A DNA stretch of 64,000 nt from UBA4416 sp963422675. Lineage in GTDB: Bacteria; Bacteroidota; Bacteroidia; B-17B0; Aurantibacillaceae. The position numbers and the translations under genes are program-made. Under the pieces are notes generated by a model. That model worked only from the letters and a program-made list of their open reading frames with translations, made no database searches and was not told the origin of the DNA. Positions 26,058 through 34,846 of the stretch are shown here, in pieces (position 1 is the first letter of the stretch; every line of letters begins with the position of its first letter). Location of the stretch: positions 868,001 to 932,000 of the forward strand of contig CAXVYS010000024.1 in the NCBI GenBank assembly GCA_963422675.2. The letters run 5' to 3'.

Positions 26058-29000
26058 TCATATATTCCAGGCCACTGTCTTCTGTATCGCAATGAAACTG
26101 TTTTGGTTTTTTTGGTTCAGGTTTCACCACTTTTGCTCCTTTATTTTTTTCAATGATCAGTTTGGCAATAATGCGGGCACGTTCTTTTTTAATATCGTCG
26201 CGTAATTTAAGATCTTCATCACTGTCAAAATAAATTTGCCCATCAATAATGTTTTTATTCACCTTCGCATAAATACTTAAAGGATTGTCTGTCCACAGCA
26301 CAAGATCAGCACTCTTACCTACTTTAATACTTCCTACTTTATCGTCAATGTGTAGCATTTTTGCCGGGTTAAGCGTTACCAGTTTTAGGGCCTGTACTTC
26401 TGAGAGGTTACCGTATTTAATAATCTTGGCAGCTTCCTGGTTCAAACGTCTTCCCATTTCGGCATCGTCAGAATTGATGGCCGTATTTACCCCTACTTTA
26501 GTTAGAAGAGCAGCATTGTAAGGGATAGCGTCCATTACTTCCAGTTTATACGCCCACCAATCGGCAAAAGTAGACGCATTGGCTCCATGTGCTTTCATTT
26601 TATCTGCTACCTTATAACCTTCTAAAATATGTGTAAATGTGTTCACTTTAAATTTCATGCTATCTGCTACATGCAGCAACATATTTACTTCGCTTTGCAC
26701 ATAACTGTGGCAGGTAATAAACCGTTTGCTGTCAAGGATTTCTGCTAAAGCATCCAGTTCAAGGTCTTTGCGCGGCGATGCCGATTTTGATACAGCAACA
26801 TCAGACATTTGTTTTTTGTATGCCGCTGCGCGGGTAAAAAAATCGTAGTAGCATTGCTCAACACCCATACGTGTTTGTGGGAAGCGGGCCATATCAGGGC
26901 TGAAGCCGTTAGAGTGTTTTACGTTTTCACCTAAAGCAAATTTGATAAACTTATCTGCGTTCTCATATTTGAATTCCTCAGGCCCTTTTCCCCAGCGTAA
27001 TTTTATCAAACAACTTTGTCCGCCAATGGGGTTTGCTGAGCCATGCAGTAACTGTGCAGTAGTAACACCACCGGAAAGTTGCCTGTAAATATTAATATCT
27101 TCTACGTTTACCACGTCACCCATTCTTACTTCGGCACTGCTGGCTTCGGCACCTTCATTTACACTAAACAAGGCAATGTGCGAATGCTCATCCACAATAC
27201 CGGGAGTTAAGTGCATACCTTTGCCATCAATAATTTTAGCAAAGGCTGTTGCAGGTACATCAATGTTGGGAGCAATTCGTACAATTTTTCCTTCAGTAAT
27301 ATATACATCATATTCCTTTAAAATAGAATCGCTTTCGTTGGTCCATACCGTTGCATCCTTAATTAAGATAGCATTGTAACGGGTTTTAAATTTCTTCCAG
27401 GTATCTTTTATAATACCTTCGCTTTCTGCCAATGGCTCACCATAAGCAGTAAAAGGATAGTATACTTTTCCATAAGTTGGCTTAGGCTTTGCGGCATCCG
27501 GTTTTTTAGTGGATGCGGTATCCGGAGTAGTTATAAAGGCCATTTTAAAATCGGCCCAGCTACCATCAGGGTATTGTGCTTTCCCTGAAAAAGAACGTTG
27601 AGGTTCGTTGTAATTTCCGGAGAGCCTTACTGTTGCTGTTGTATCGTAAGGATAACTCAGTGTAATTAAGTTATTTGAAAACGTGTAATTCCCTTTCGAT
27701 TTAAGGCTATCCGCTAAAGTAATACTGACATTGTTTTGTTTTTCTTTATTTAAAGCAATTTTATATTTAGCAGCTCCAATGGTTAACTGGTAGTTTCCTT
27801 CAAGCTGTGGAGCAGCTACATCTTCGTAAGCGTATCGTAAACCGTTACTCCAGGTTTCATAAATAACAGCATCTTCTTCAAAAATGGATTTTGAAGAGAT
27901 AAAGAAATTAGCAAACATTCCTGCTTTCAGGCTTCCTGCTTTATCCTGGATATTTATAAAGCCGGCGGGATTAGAAGTGAGGGCCTTAAGAGCCATTTTC
28001 TCCGACAAGCCATATTTTACTGCTTTGCGAAGGTTTTTCAGGAAGTCGGTTTTACTTTTGAGATCAGCCGTTGTGATACAAAATTCAATGTTGTTTTTTT
28101 CGAGCTCTGCCAAATTTATCGGAGCCATTTCCCAGTGTTTTAAATCGGTGAGCGATACCTGTTCAGCATCAAAAGGATCTTCTACATCCAAGGCTTCCGG
28201 GAAATTTACAGGAATAATATATTTTGAATTCGTGTTTTGAATTTCGTAAAGTCTTTGGTACTCGTTGCCTCCGCCTTTAATGATGTATTTTACTTTAAAC
28301 TCGTCGCCAATTGTTTTTGCCCGCAGGTCGTTGTATTTATCATTGCCTTCAAACACAGAAGGAAGTTCCTGCAATTTATTGAAAGCCTCTAAATTAATAT
28401 TGTATTCGGTTTTAGTTGCATTGTTTTTATACCAATCGGCATCGTAGTAGGTTTGTCTTAATAAAGCAATGGCTCCCATTAAGGAAGAAGGATAATCCTG
28501 GGGAGAGCTGCCTTTGTTGAGCGAATAAAAAGCCGCCGCGCGATCTTTCATAATGCTTTCGTTTTCCTTGGTATTGGTAAGCTGTAGTAATGCGCCACTC
28601 CCTCTTACAATACCGTCTTTATAATGCGTTAATACCATTGCAAAGCCAAGCTTTCTTAACTCGTCTGCTTTTTGTTGATTATGTAAAAATAATTTGTAAG
28701 CATCGGCATCGCTTTTAATAGACTGGTTCCAACCGTAAGCTCCTTTTTTGGGAGCATCGGTTTGTTCTGTCCTTTTTGGTTCAGGCATACCATAGTCGCT
28801 ATATAGATCTATAAAAGCAGGATAAATATGTTTGCCTTTCAGGTCGATGGTTACTGCTTCGGCAGGAGCTTCTGTTTTTTCAGCAGCTTTTACCACTTTA
28901 CCATCTTTAACCAACAAGGTCGCATTTGCAATAACGGTTTCCGCATCAACATGCAGGGAGCAATTGGTAAAGGCATACAGGGTGTGTTGTATGTTTGGCG

Positions 29001-29085
29001 CGCCATTGGTTGGAAAAGTTGTTTGGGCAAATGTAACGGAGCTGAGAAAAGCCACCGCATATATAATTGAAAATAGTTTGCGCAT
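26044..29085 (-). CDS. Exported tandem-domain amidohydrolase
   Basis: A 1,013-residue secreted protein made of two amidohydrolase/imidazolonepropionase-like halves. ATG 29085 is chosen because it gives a clean signal peptide (MRKLFSIIYAVAFLSSVTFA). The C-terminal half has the metal ligands of the family: VDEHSHIALF (HxH) near residue 632, later His residues in TCHSYV and TFTHILEG, and the Asp in INSDDAEMG. The N-terminal half has the same frame, but HxH is replaced by DLYSDYG near residue 95, so it has probably lost catalysis. Both halves end in the usual LNPA/SNPA...GSLKAG closing segment. Substrate is unknown; a peptidase or cyclic-amide role is possible. Confidence 0.8.
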   Translation of the reverse strand: MRKLFSIIYAVAFLSSVTFAQTTFPTNGAPNIQHTLYAFTNCSLHVDAETVIANATLLVKDGKVVKAAEKTEAPAEAVTIDLKGKHIYPAFIDLYSDYGMPEPKRTEQTDAPKKGAYGWNQSIKSDADAYKLFLHNQQKADELRKLGFAMVLTHYKDGIVRGSGALLQLTNTKENESIMKDRAAAFYSLNKGSSPQDYPSSLMGAIALLRQTYYDADWYKNNATKTEYNINLEAFNKLQELPSVFEGNDKYNDLRAKTIGDEFKVKYIIKGGGNEYQRLYEIQNTNSKYIIPVNFPEALDVEDPFDAEQVSLTDLKHWEMAPINLAELEKNNIEFCITTADLKSKTDFLKNLRKAVKYGLSEKMALKALTSNPAGFINIQDKAGSLKAGMFANFFISSKSIFEEDAVIYETWSNGLRYAYEDVAAPQLEGNYQLTIGAAKYKIALNKEKQNNVSITLADSLKSKGNYTFSNNLITLSYPYDTTATVRLSGNYNEPQRSFSGKAQYPDGSWADFKMAFITTPDTASTKKPDAAKPKPTYGKVYYPFTAYGEPLAESEGIIKDTWKKFKTRYNAILIKDATVWTNESDSILKEYDVYITEGKIVRIAPNIDVPATAFAKIIDGKGMHLTPGIVDEHSHIALFSVNEGAEASSAEVRMGDVVNVEDINIYRQLSGGVTTAQLLHGSANPIGGQSCLIKLRWGKGPEEFKYENADKFIKFALGENVKHSNGFSPDMARFPQTRMGVEQCYYDFFTRAAAYKKQMSDVAVSKSASPRKDLELDALAEILDSKRFITCHSYVQSEVNMLLHVADSMKFKVNTFTHILEGYKVADKMKAHGANASTFADWWAYKLEVMDAIPYNAALLTKVGVNTAINSDDAEMGRRLNQEAAKIIKYGNLSEVQALKLVTLNPAKMLHIDDKVGSIKVGKSADLVLWTDNPLSIYAKVNKNIIDGQIYFDSDEDLKLRDDIKKERARIIAKLIIEKNKGAKVVKPEPKKPKQFHCDTEDSGLEYMINKN

Positions 29086-29103
29086 AGTAAAGTTTAAGAT
29101 TAA

Positions 29104-29111
29104 CAAATATA
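29104..29111 (-). promoter_or_regulatory. Putative -7 box of the tandem amidohydrolase gene
   Basis: Reads TATATTTG on the minus strand, an exact TAnnTTTG match, 18 bp before the chosen start at 29085. It supports that shorter start, since the longer frame would begin upstream of this box. A clear -33 element is not seen. Confidence 0.4.
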
Positions 29112-29199
29112 GCATTATCAACCATTTATAAAAACCGGATAAAAGTCTTTAATTAAGGATAAATTGTTAATTTTGATTTTAATTTTTAATCTTAGATTA

Positions 29200-29805
29200 A
29201 TGGCTACAGGCATGTTACACTCGCACTATTTATTTGTAGTGCTGTTCACTTTAATTTATTTAGTAAAAACTATTTTATTGCTGAGCGATAAAGACGAATT
29301 ACTGGAGAAGTTTAAAAAGAAAACCCGCATCCTGGAAATGATTGTGAGCTTTGGGTTTTTAGCAACGGGCATTTATCTAATGACTCAGCTGCCTTCTATC
29401 AATAATATTTTAATTATAAAAATAGCCCTTGTTTTCTTATCCATTCCTTTAGCGGTAATTGGCTTTAAAAAGAAAAACAAAGTGTTGGCTTCCCTGTCAT
29501 TTTTTTTAATCATTGTTTCTTTTGGTTTAGCTCAAAAAGCCAAATCAGAAAAGGCAGGTCCCAAAACGTTAGTTATAAGTGGTAAGGAGATTTTTGAAGA
29601 AAAATGTGTGCTTTGCCATGGAAATGATGGTAAGTTAGGTTTAAACGGAGCCAAAGACCTTTCCATCACGCCGATGAATCATGCAGGAATTGTAGAAATG
29701 ATTGCCAATGGGAAAAACGGGATGGCTGCTTACAAAGAAGTGCTAAGTGCTGAACAAATAGAGGCGGTAACCCTTTATATTGAGTCAGATTTAAAGTTGA
29801 AATAA
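29200..29805 (+). CDS. Membrane protein with C-terminal cytochrome c domain
   Basis: A 201-residue protein in two parts. The N-terminal part, from HSHYLFVVLFTLIYLVK to about residue 115, has four hydrophobic helices and resembles SirB-like membrane proteins. The C-terminal 80 residues form a class I cytochrome c domain with one haem motif, CVLCH, and a late Met in MAAY that may be the sixth ligand. It is probably an inner-membrane protein with its haem in the periplasm, acting in electron transfer; the partner is unknown. ATG 29200 is used rather than an upstream TTG, since it starts the conserved part. ATG 29212 is also possible. Confidence 0.75.
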   Translation: MATGMLHSHYLFVVLFTLIYLVKTILLLSDKDELLEKFKKKTRILEMIVSFGFLATGIYLMTQLPSINNILIIKIALVFLSIPLAVIGFKKKNKVLASLSFFLIIVSFGLAQKAKSEKAGPKTLVISGKEIFEEKCVLCHGNDGKLGLNGAKDLSITPMNHAGIVEMIANGKNGMAAYKEVLSAEQIEAVTLYIESDLKLK

Positions 29806-29905
29806 TTCTCTGGTAACGTTATATACTCATTCAACGGCTAGTTTCGCTCATATATCGTAAGTTTTAAGTATTTTTGTCGTATTTTTGGACCAAAATAGTA
29901 TTCCT

Positions 29906-32260
29906 ATGGGCAAATCAGCATTTTTTCAGCTATTCGCGGTTTTAACATTTTCTGTATCTGCTCAAAATGCTGGTATTGGTACAAACAATCCTTTATCTAA
30001 GCTACATGTTGCCGGCTGTATCAGAAGTGATACCTTAATAGGGCCTGGAGTAAGAAGTTTATTTGCTGCACCCAATGGCCGGATCTATGATAGTTTGGTA
30101 ACACCATCCACTTTAAATTGGGAAATCACAGGAAACTCCAATATTACCCCTCTTAACTTTTTAGGAACCACCAATGCCAACGATGTTATTTTTAAAACAA
30201 ATAATCTTGAACATGCCCGTATATTATCCGGTGGCGGTGTCGGTATTGAAACAGCTTTATTGGATTTTGCCAGTACAAGACTCCAGGTAAACGGAGGACA
30301 TATTCTTGCCGGTGATCCCGGAGGGGTTGTTTTTAAAGATCCTGCAGGAGGAGTGGGCTTTAAATACTGGCAATTCAGGCCTTCTAATCTTACCGCGGGA
30401 GATTTTGTTATAAAAACATTAAACGATTTGGGCGTTACACAACTGGATGTGATGGCGATGACAAGAGCCGGAAATATAGGCATGGGAACATTACTCCCGG
30501 GAAATAAACTAGAGATTACATCAGCCACAGCAAACACATCAGGTTTAAGGTTTACAAATTTAACGTCAGCTTCCCCAACAGTAGTAGCGAATGGCAAAGC
30601 CTTATCGGTGAATGCCAGCGGAGATGTTGTATTGATACCATCGGCAGCAGATGCCTGGCAGCTATTAGGAAATGCAGGTACTGTGGCAGGAACCAATTTT
30701 TTAGGAACAACAGATGCACAGGACCTGGTATTTAAAACAAATAATATGGAGCGAGGCCGCATGTTAGCAGCAAATGGTTTTTTAGGATTAGGCACTACTA
30801 CACCCGGCACTAAACTGGAGGTGAGCGCTATAGGTGGTGATGGCATTACGATAAGAGCCACTGCAGGACCAGATGTGGGAGATCTTATTTTTTTAGACGG
30901 AGCGGGTGGTGAAAAAGGAAGAGTATATACAAATCCATTAGTAGCTCCCGGGCTTATTTTTTCAGGAAGTACTGTGCCTGCCGCACATATGTTTATAAAT
31001 AATGTTGGTAATGTTGGCATAGGTAACTCGTCTCCTGCAAACAGGGTGCATATTACATCTGCTGTGGCAAACACTTCCGGTTTAAGATTAGCGAACTTAA
31101 CATCAGCTTCACCAACGGTAGCAACTAACGGTAAAGCCCTGTCGGTTGATATTAACGGAGATGTTGTTTTAGTGCCATCGGCGGCAGATGCCTGGCAGCT
31201 ATTAGGAAATACAGGCACTGTGGCAGGAACCAATTTTTTAGGAACAACAGATGCGCAAGATCTGGTATTTAAAACAAATTCTGCTGAGCAGGGACGGTTT
31301 TTAGTAAATGGAAATCTTGGGTTAGGTACGGCAATACCTGCCGAACGATTACATATAAATGGAAATGCTCAAATAGGAAATGTTTTAGGAGCAACCGGTA
31401 CAGGGAATTATTTAACATTTAGTGATCTTACCAATAATACAGATGTTCTTTCAATTTTCAGAAGTAATACAATTATGGATGAATCAAATCTTAATATTTC
31501 TATCGGCGATAATTTTTCTCAACCAAGTGGTATTGATCGTTTTAATGTGGGGGCATATGGAGCAGGGTTTAATAATATTTTTACGGTAACCTCCGAAGGA
31601 CGTGTAGGTATAGGTCAATATAGTCCCGGCTCATTATTCCATATTAAAAGTGCAGCAGTTACGGGTAATCCAATGATGACCTTCGAATCGGGTCCTATGC
31701 TTTTTAATGCATATGTGAATACCACTTTAGTAGGATATACAAACCCGGCAGGCGTTCTTTATTGGGAATTAGGCGGTGCAGAAACCTATATGTTTGGTGG
31801 TGAAATTATACCGGATGCTGATGGGCAGTGGAACCTGGGAGCTGCTACAAAAAGATGGAATACATTATTTGCAACAAATGGTGTTATCAATACATCGGAT
31901 GCCAGGTTAAAAAAAGATGTTTCACAAATATCGTTTGGTTTAAACGAAGTGTTGAAGCTACAACCTGTTGAATACAACTGGAAAGATGAAACCTACAAGA
32001 ATTATTGTAACGGAAAAAAATTAGGATTTCTTGCACAGGATCTTGAAAAAATTATTCCAAATGTGGTATACATCCCAAAAGCAGCAGATGAACAGTATGG
32101 TGTTAATTATGAAGCCTTAATTCCAGTACTTACCAGGTCTATCCAGGAGTTAAATGAAAAACTGGAAGCAAAAACAAATGAACTGAAAGCGCAGAATAAT
32201 TCTTACCAGGCGCAGATAGATGAATTAAAAAAAATGATAGAAGGTTTAAAAAAACAGTAG
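29906..32260 (+). CDS. Secreted fibre protein with S74 endosialidase-type chaperone domain (fibre 1)
   Basis: A 784-residue protein starting at ATG 29906 with a signal peptide (FFQLFAVLTFSVSAQ). The shaft has about six copies of a 13-15-residue motif of the form GxxGIGTxxPxxKLxV, spaced irregularly, plus one copy of module A and two of module B shared with the next two genes. From about residue 660 there is an intramolecular chaperone domain of phage tail spikes (Peptidase_S74): TSDARLKKD, then LGFLAQDLEKIIP, then a coiled coil. In phages this domain trimerises the fibre and is cut off. No T9SS tail is visible. The next gene begins 2 bp later. Confidence 0.85.
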   Translation: MGKSAFFQLFAVLTFSVSAQNAGIGTNNPLSKLHVAGCIRSDTLIGPGVRSLFAAPNGRIYDSLVTPSTLNWEITGNSNITPLNFLGTTNANDVIFKTNNLEHARILSGGGVGIETALLDFASTRLQVNGGHILAGDPGGVVFKDPAGGVGFKYWQFRPSNLTAGDFVIKTLNDLGVTQLDVMAMTRAGNIGMGTLLPGNKLEITSATANTSGLRFTNLTSASPTVVANGKALSVNASGDVVLIPSAADAWQLLGNAGTVAGTNFLGTTDAQDLVFKTNNMERGRMLAANGFLGLGTTTPGTKLEVSAIGGDGITIRATAGPDVGDLIFLDGAGGEKGRVYTNPLVAPGLIFSGSTVPAAHMFINNVGNVGIGNSSPANRVHITSAVANTSGLRLANLTSASPTVATNGKALSVDINGDVVLVPSAADAWQLLGNTGTVAGTNFLGTTDAQDLVFKTNSAEQGRFLVNGNLGLGTAIPAERLHINGNAQIGNVLGATGTGNYLTFSDLTNNTDVLSIFRSNTIMDESNLNISIGDNFSQPSGIDRFNVGAYGAGFNNIFTVTSEGRVGIGQYSPGSLFHIKSAAVTGNPMMTFESGPMLFNAYVNTTLVGYTNPAGVLYWELGGAETYMFGGEIIPDADGQWNLGAATKRWNTLFATNGVINTSDARLKKDVSQISFGLNEVLKLQPVEYNWKDETYKNYCNGKKLGFLAQDLEKIIPNVVYIPKAADEQYGVNYEALIPVLTRSIQELNEKLEAKTNELKAQNNSYQAQIDELKKMIEGLKKQ
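29961..30220 (+). repeat. Fibre module A, copy 1
   Basis: About 260 bp encoding the post-signal segment GIGTNNPLSKLHVAGCIRSD through NFLGTTNANDVIFKTNN. It is repeated with high nucleotide identity at 32314-32579 and 34899-35158, at the start of the next two genes. Confidence 0.85.
30502..30745 (+). repeat. Fibre module B, copy 1
   Basis: About 245 bp encoding KLEITSATANTSGLRFTNLT through NFLGTTDAQDLVFKTNN. Near-identical stretches recur at 31040-31279, 33168-33410 and 35431-35674. Its last third is related to the end of module A, suggesting an older internal duplication. Confidence 0.85.
31040..31279 (+). repeat. Fibre module B, copy 2
   Basis: Second copy within fibre 1, encoding HITSAVANTSGLRLANLTSA through QDLVFKTNS. 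It lies about 540 bp after copy 1, so the pair could recombine and delete or duplicate the segment between them. Confidence 0.82.
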
Positions 32261-32261
32261 T

Positions 32262-34784
32262 ATGAAAAAAATAGTTTTGATTTTATGGACGATGTGTTCT
32301 TTTCAAATAATCGCTCAAAATGTAGGTATCGGTACAAATAACCCTTTATCTAAGTTACACGTTGCGGGTTGTATCAGAAGTGATACCTTAATTTACATAG
32401 GCCCCGGAGTAAGAAGTTTATTTGCTGCGCCCAACGGCCGTATTTATGATAGTTTGGTAACGCCCTCTACACTCAACTGGGAAATTACGGGAAACTCCAA
32501 CATTACCCCTCCTAATTTTTTAGGAACCACCAACGCGAACGATGTTATTTTTAAAACCAATAATATAGAACGTGCCCGGATCTCATCGGGTGGAAATGTA
32601 GGAATCAATACACCCGCACCTTCTGTACTGTTTACCAACAGTGCGTTTCACTCGGGAGACCAATCGGGATTAGGAACACAGGTAGCGATGGGTATGGACT
32701 GGAATGCAAATGCAATGGGTTATGTTGCCAGTTTTTATAATTCGGGAACAGTTGTGGGATCAAGTGGTGTATTGATTAAGATATCAGATAACACAGCAAA
32801 TACAAAAGCATTAACCGTGAATTCATCTCCCACGATTATAGGAGGCAACGACCTGTTAACCGTATTGGGTAATGGGAATACAGGGATAGGAATAAATGCA
32901 CCACTTGAAAAATTACATGTGGTGAATCATAAAATTAAATTAGACGGAAATTTTAATACCGTTTCCAATAGTTCATATCTGGAATTTGGTTTAAATAATG
33001 GTACCTCCTTAGGTTATGTGGGAGATGGTGCCAGCCTTGACAACAACATGTATCTGTGGTCCTATAATGATGATGTATGGATCGGTACAGGTGCGGCATC
33101 TTCCAGTGCAAGAAGCATTTATTTAAATCAATTGGGGAATGTTGGAATTGGGAATATAACACCGGGAAATAAATTAGAAATTACATCAGCTACAGCAAAC
33201 ACATCAGGTTTAAGATTTTCGAATTTAACGTCGGCTTCCCCAACAGTAGCAGCGAATGGCAAAGCCTTATCGGTGGATGTTAACGGAGATGTTGTATTGA
33301 TGCCATCGGCAGCAGATGCCTGGCAGTTATTAGGAAATACAGGCACTGTGGCAGGAACCAATTTTTTGGGAACAACCGATGCACAGGATCTGGTTTTTAA
33401 AACCAATAATGTAGAGCATGTAAGAACCTTGGCAAGTAATGGAAATGTAGGTATTGGAACAGCTGCACCGGGTGCCCAGTTGGAGGTTGCGTTAACCAAT
33501 AATACAACAGCAAACTCCATTGCCAGGTTTTCAAGAACAGGAACCGGATCTGCCGGTTGGTTTAGTTTATTTTCGGGAGCTTCTGCTGCCGATTGGAATG
33601 GCATGACGCAAGCAGGAGATAAATCTTTTATTTTCACGAACGATAACAACCCGTCTCTATCAGCTAATTCAGGATTAATTATTGCACCATGGACCACTGT
33701 GGGTAATCCTGCTATTAATTCCGGGATCAAAATCATGGAAAACGGAAATATAGGAATTAGTGTAGGAGCACCTACTAAAAAACTGGAAATAACGTCTGAT
33801 GTAAATGCCGCTATTTATGGAACACGTAATTTTAATGGGATCGCTAATAGCGATGCCGGTTTTATTGGTGGTATAGATGCTGCATATACAAATACAGGAG
33901 TTTACTTTGTACAAAAAGATAATATCAGTTTAGGAAGTATTGGTACTAACTTAATGAATGTTGTATCCAATGGTGTTACAAAAGTACTGGTAAATGGTAC
34001 AGGTAACATGCGTATCGGATCACAGTATTTTGCTTCGCAATGCGGAGGTGCTGTTACTGCTGCGGACATGACAAATGTTAAACTATCGGTTATGGGAGGT
34101 TACTCTGCATTTGGTAGTTTTAATGGTGATCCTGCTGTAAACCCTGCTCCGGGAACATCCTGGATTAATGGGGTTGGGGCTTTGGTTACAGGGATGAACA
34201 GAATATCCGGGACCAGTAATGTTGATTTTTGGAATGTGACCGACCCCGGAAACGGCATGGCGGCTATAACCAGCACAGACAGAGGATTTAACTGGAGAAA
34301 TTTTAATTCAGTAGCAGGAGCCTGTAATGAAAATTCTTTAATGGCATTAAACGGATTGGGAAATCTTACTATTTCAGGAACAAATTATTTTACCTCCGAC
34401 AGACGATTAAAAACCGATGTAAAATCTTTTGAAAATTCCACTTTGGATAAGATGATGAAATTGCAACCGAGCGTGTATCAAAAACACAGTTCAGGGATTG
34501 ATGCTTCCGGAAACATTGTAGTGCATCAAACAGATGAGCCGATCGATGATTTTGGGTTTATTGCACAGGACGTCTATACTGTATTTCCGGAGTTAGTATA
34601 TAAGCCAAAAAATGAAACCAAAGAGTTGTGGGCTGTTGATTACGCGAGGCTTTCGGTGATGTTAACCAAAGCAATGCAGGAACAACAACAGGTAATTCAA
34701 TCGCAGGAAGAACACATTCAATCGCAGGAAGAGCGCATTCAAAAATTGGAAAAAGCGTTAACGGAATTATTGGAGAAGAAATAA
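32262..34784 (+). CDS. Secreted fibre protein with S74 endosialidase-type chaperone domain (fibre 2)
   Basis: An 840-residue paralogue of fibre 1, beginning 2 bp after its stop. The signal peptide is MKKIVLILWTMCSFQIIAQ. Module A follows directly; module B lies in the middle; about seven GxxGIGTxxPxxKLxI-type motifs are spread along the shaft, with unique sequence between them. The end, from about residue 710, is an S74 chaperone domain (TSDRRLKTD, FGFIAQDVYTVFPELV, DYARLSVMLTKAMQEQ) and a Gln/Glu-rich coiled coil. The C-terminal domain is only distantly like that of fibre 1, in contrast to the near-identical modules. Surface location is inferred. Confidence 0.85.
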   Translation: MKKIVLILWTMCSFQIIAQNVGIGTNNPLSKLHVAGCIRSDTLIYIGPGVRSLFAAPNGRIYDSLVTPSTLNWEITGNSNITPPNFLGTTNANDVIFKTNNIERARISSGGNVGINTPAPSVLFTNSAFHSGDQSGLGTQVAMGMDWNANAMGYVASFYNSGTVVGSSGVLIKISDNTANTKALTVNSSPTIIGGNDLLTVLGNGNTGIGINAPLEKLHVVNHKIKLDGNFNTVSNSSYLEFGLNNGTSLGYVGDGASLDNNMYLWSYNDDVWIGTGAASSSARSIYLNQLGNVGIGNITPGNKLEITSATANTSGLRFSNLTSASPTVAANGKALSVDVNGDVVLMPSAADAWQLLGNTGTVAGTNFLGTTDAQDLVFKTNNVEHVRTLASNGNVGIGTAAPGAQLEVALTNNTTANSIARFSRTGTGSAGWFSLFSGASAADWNGMTQAGDKSFIFTNDNNPSLSANSGLIIAPWTTVGNPAINSGIKIMENGNIGISVGAPTKKLEITSDVNAAIYGTRNFNGIANSDAGFIGGIDAAYTNTGVYFVQKDNISLGSIGTNLMNVVSNGVTKVLVNGTGNMRIGSQYFASQCGGAVTAADMTNVKLSVMGGYSAFGSFNGDPAVNPAPGTSWINGVGALVTGMNRISGTSNVDFWNVTDPGNGMAAITSTDRGFNWRNFNSVAGACNENSLMALNGLGNLTISGTNYFTSDRRLKTDVKSFENSTLDKMMKLQPSVYQKHSSGIDASGNIVVHQTDEPIDDFGFIAQDVYTVFPELVYKPKNETKELWAVDYARLSVMLTKAMQEQQQVIQSQEEHIQSQEERIQKLEKALTELLEKK
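32314..32579 (+). repeat. Fibre module A, copy 2
   Basis: Copy at the start of fibre 2. It differs from copy 1 by a short in-frame insertion (SDTLIYIGPG in place of SDTLIGPG) and scattered, mostly silent changes. Confidence 0.85.
33168..33410 (+). repeat. Fibre module B, copy 3
   Basis: Copy in the middle of fibre 2, encoding KLEITSATANTSGLRFSNLT through QDLVFKTNN. It is very close to copy 1 at the nucleotide level. Confidence 0.85.
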
Positions 34785-34846
34785 CAGGTTGAAACAGATT
34801 ATAGTTATTGTAGGATTAAAGGATTGATTCACTTAAAATAATTAAC

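Noticed and set aside
30085..31233. Long antisense open frame (382 codons) opposite fibre 1
   Set aside because: It mirrors the repeated fibre modules and has no start signal or recognisable protein. Similar antisense frames occur opposite the same modules in fibre 2 and fibre 3. They follow from the codon composition of the repeats.
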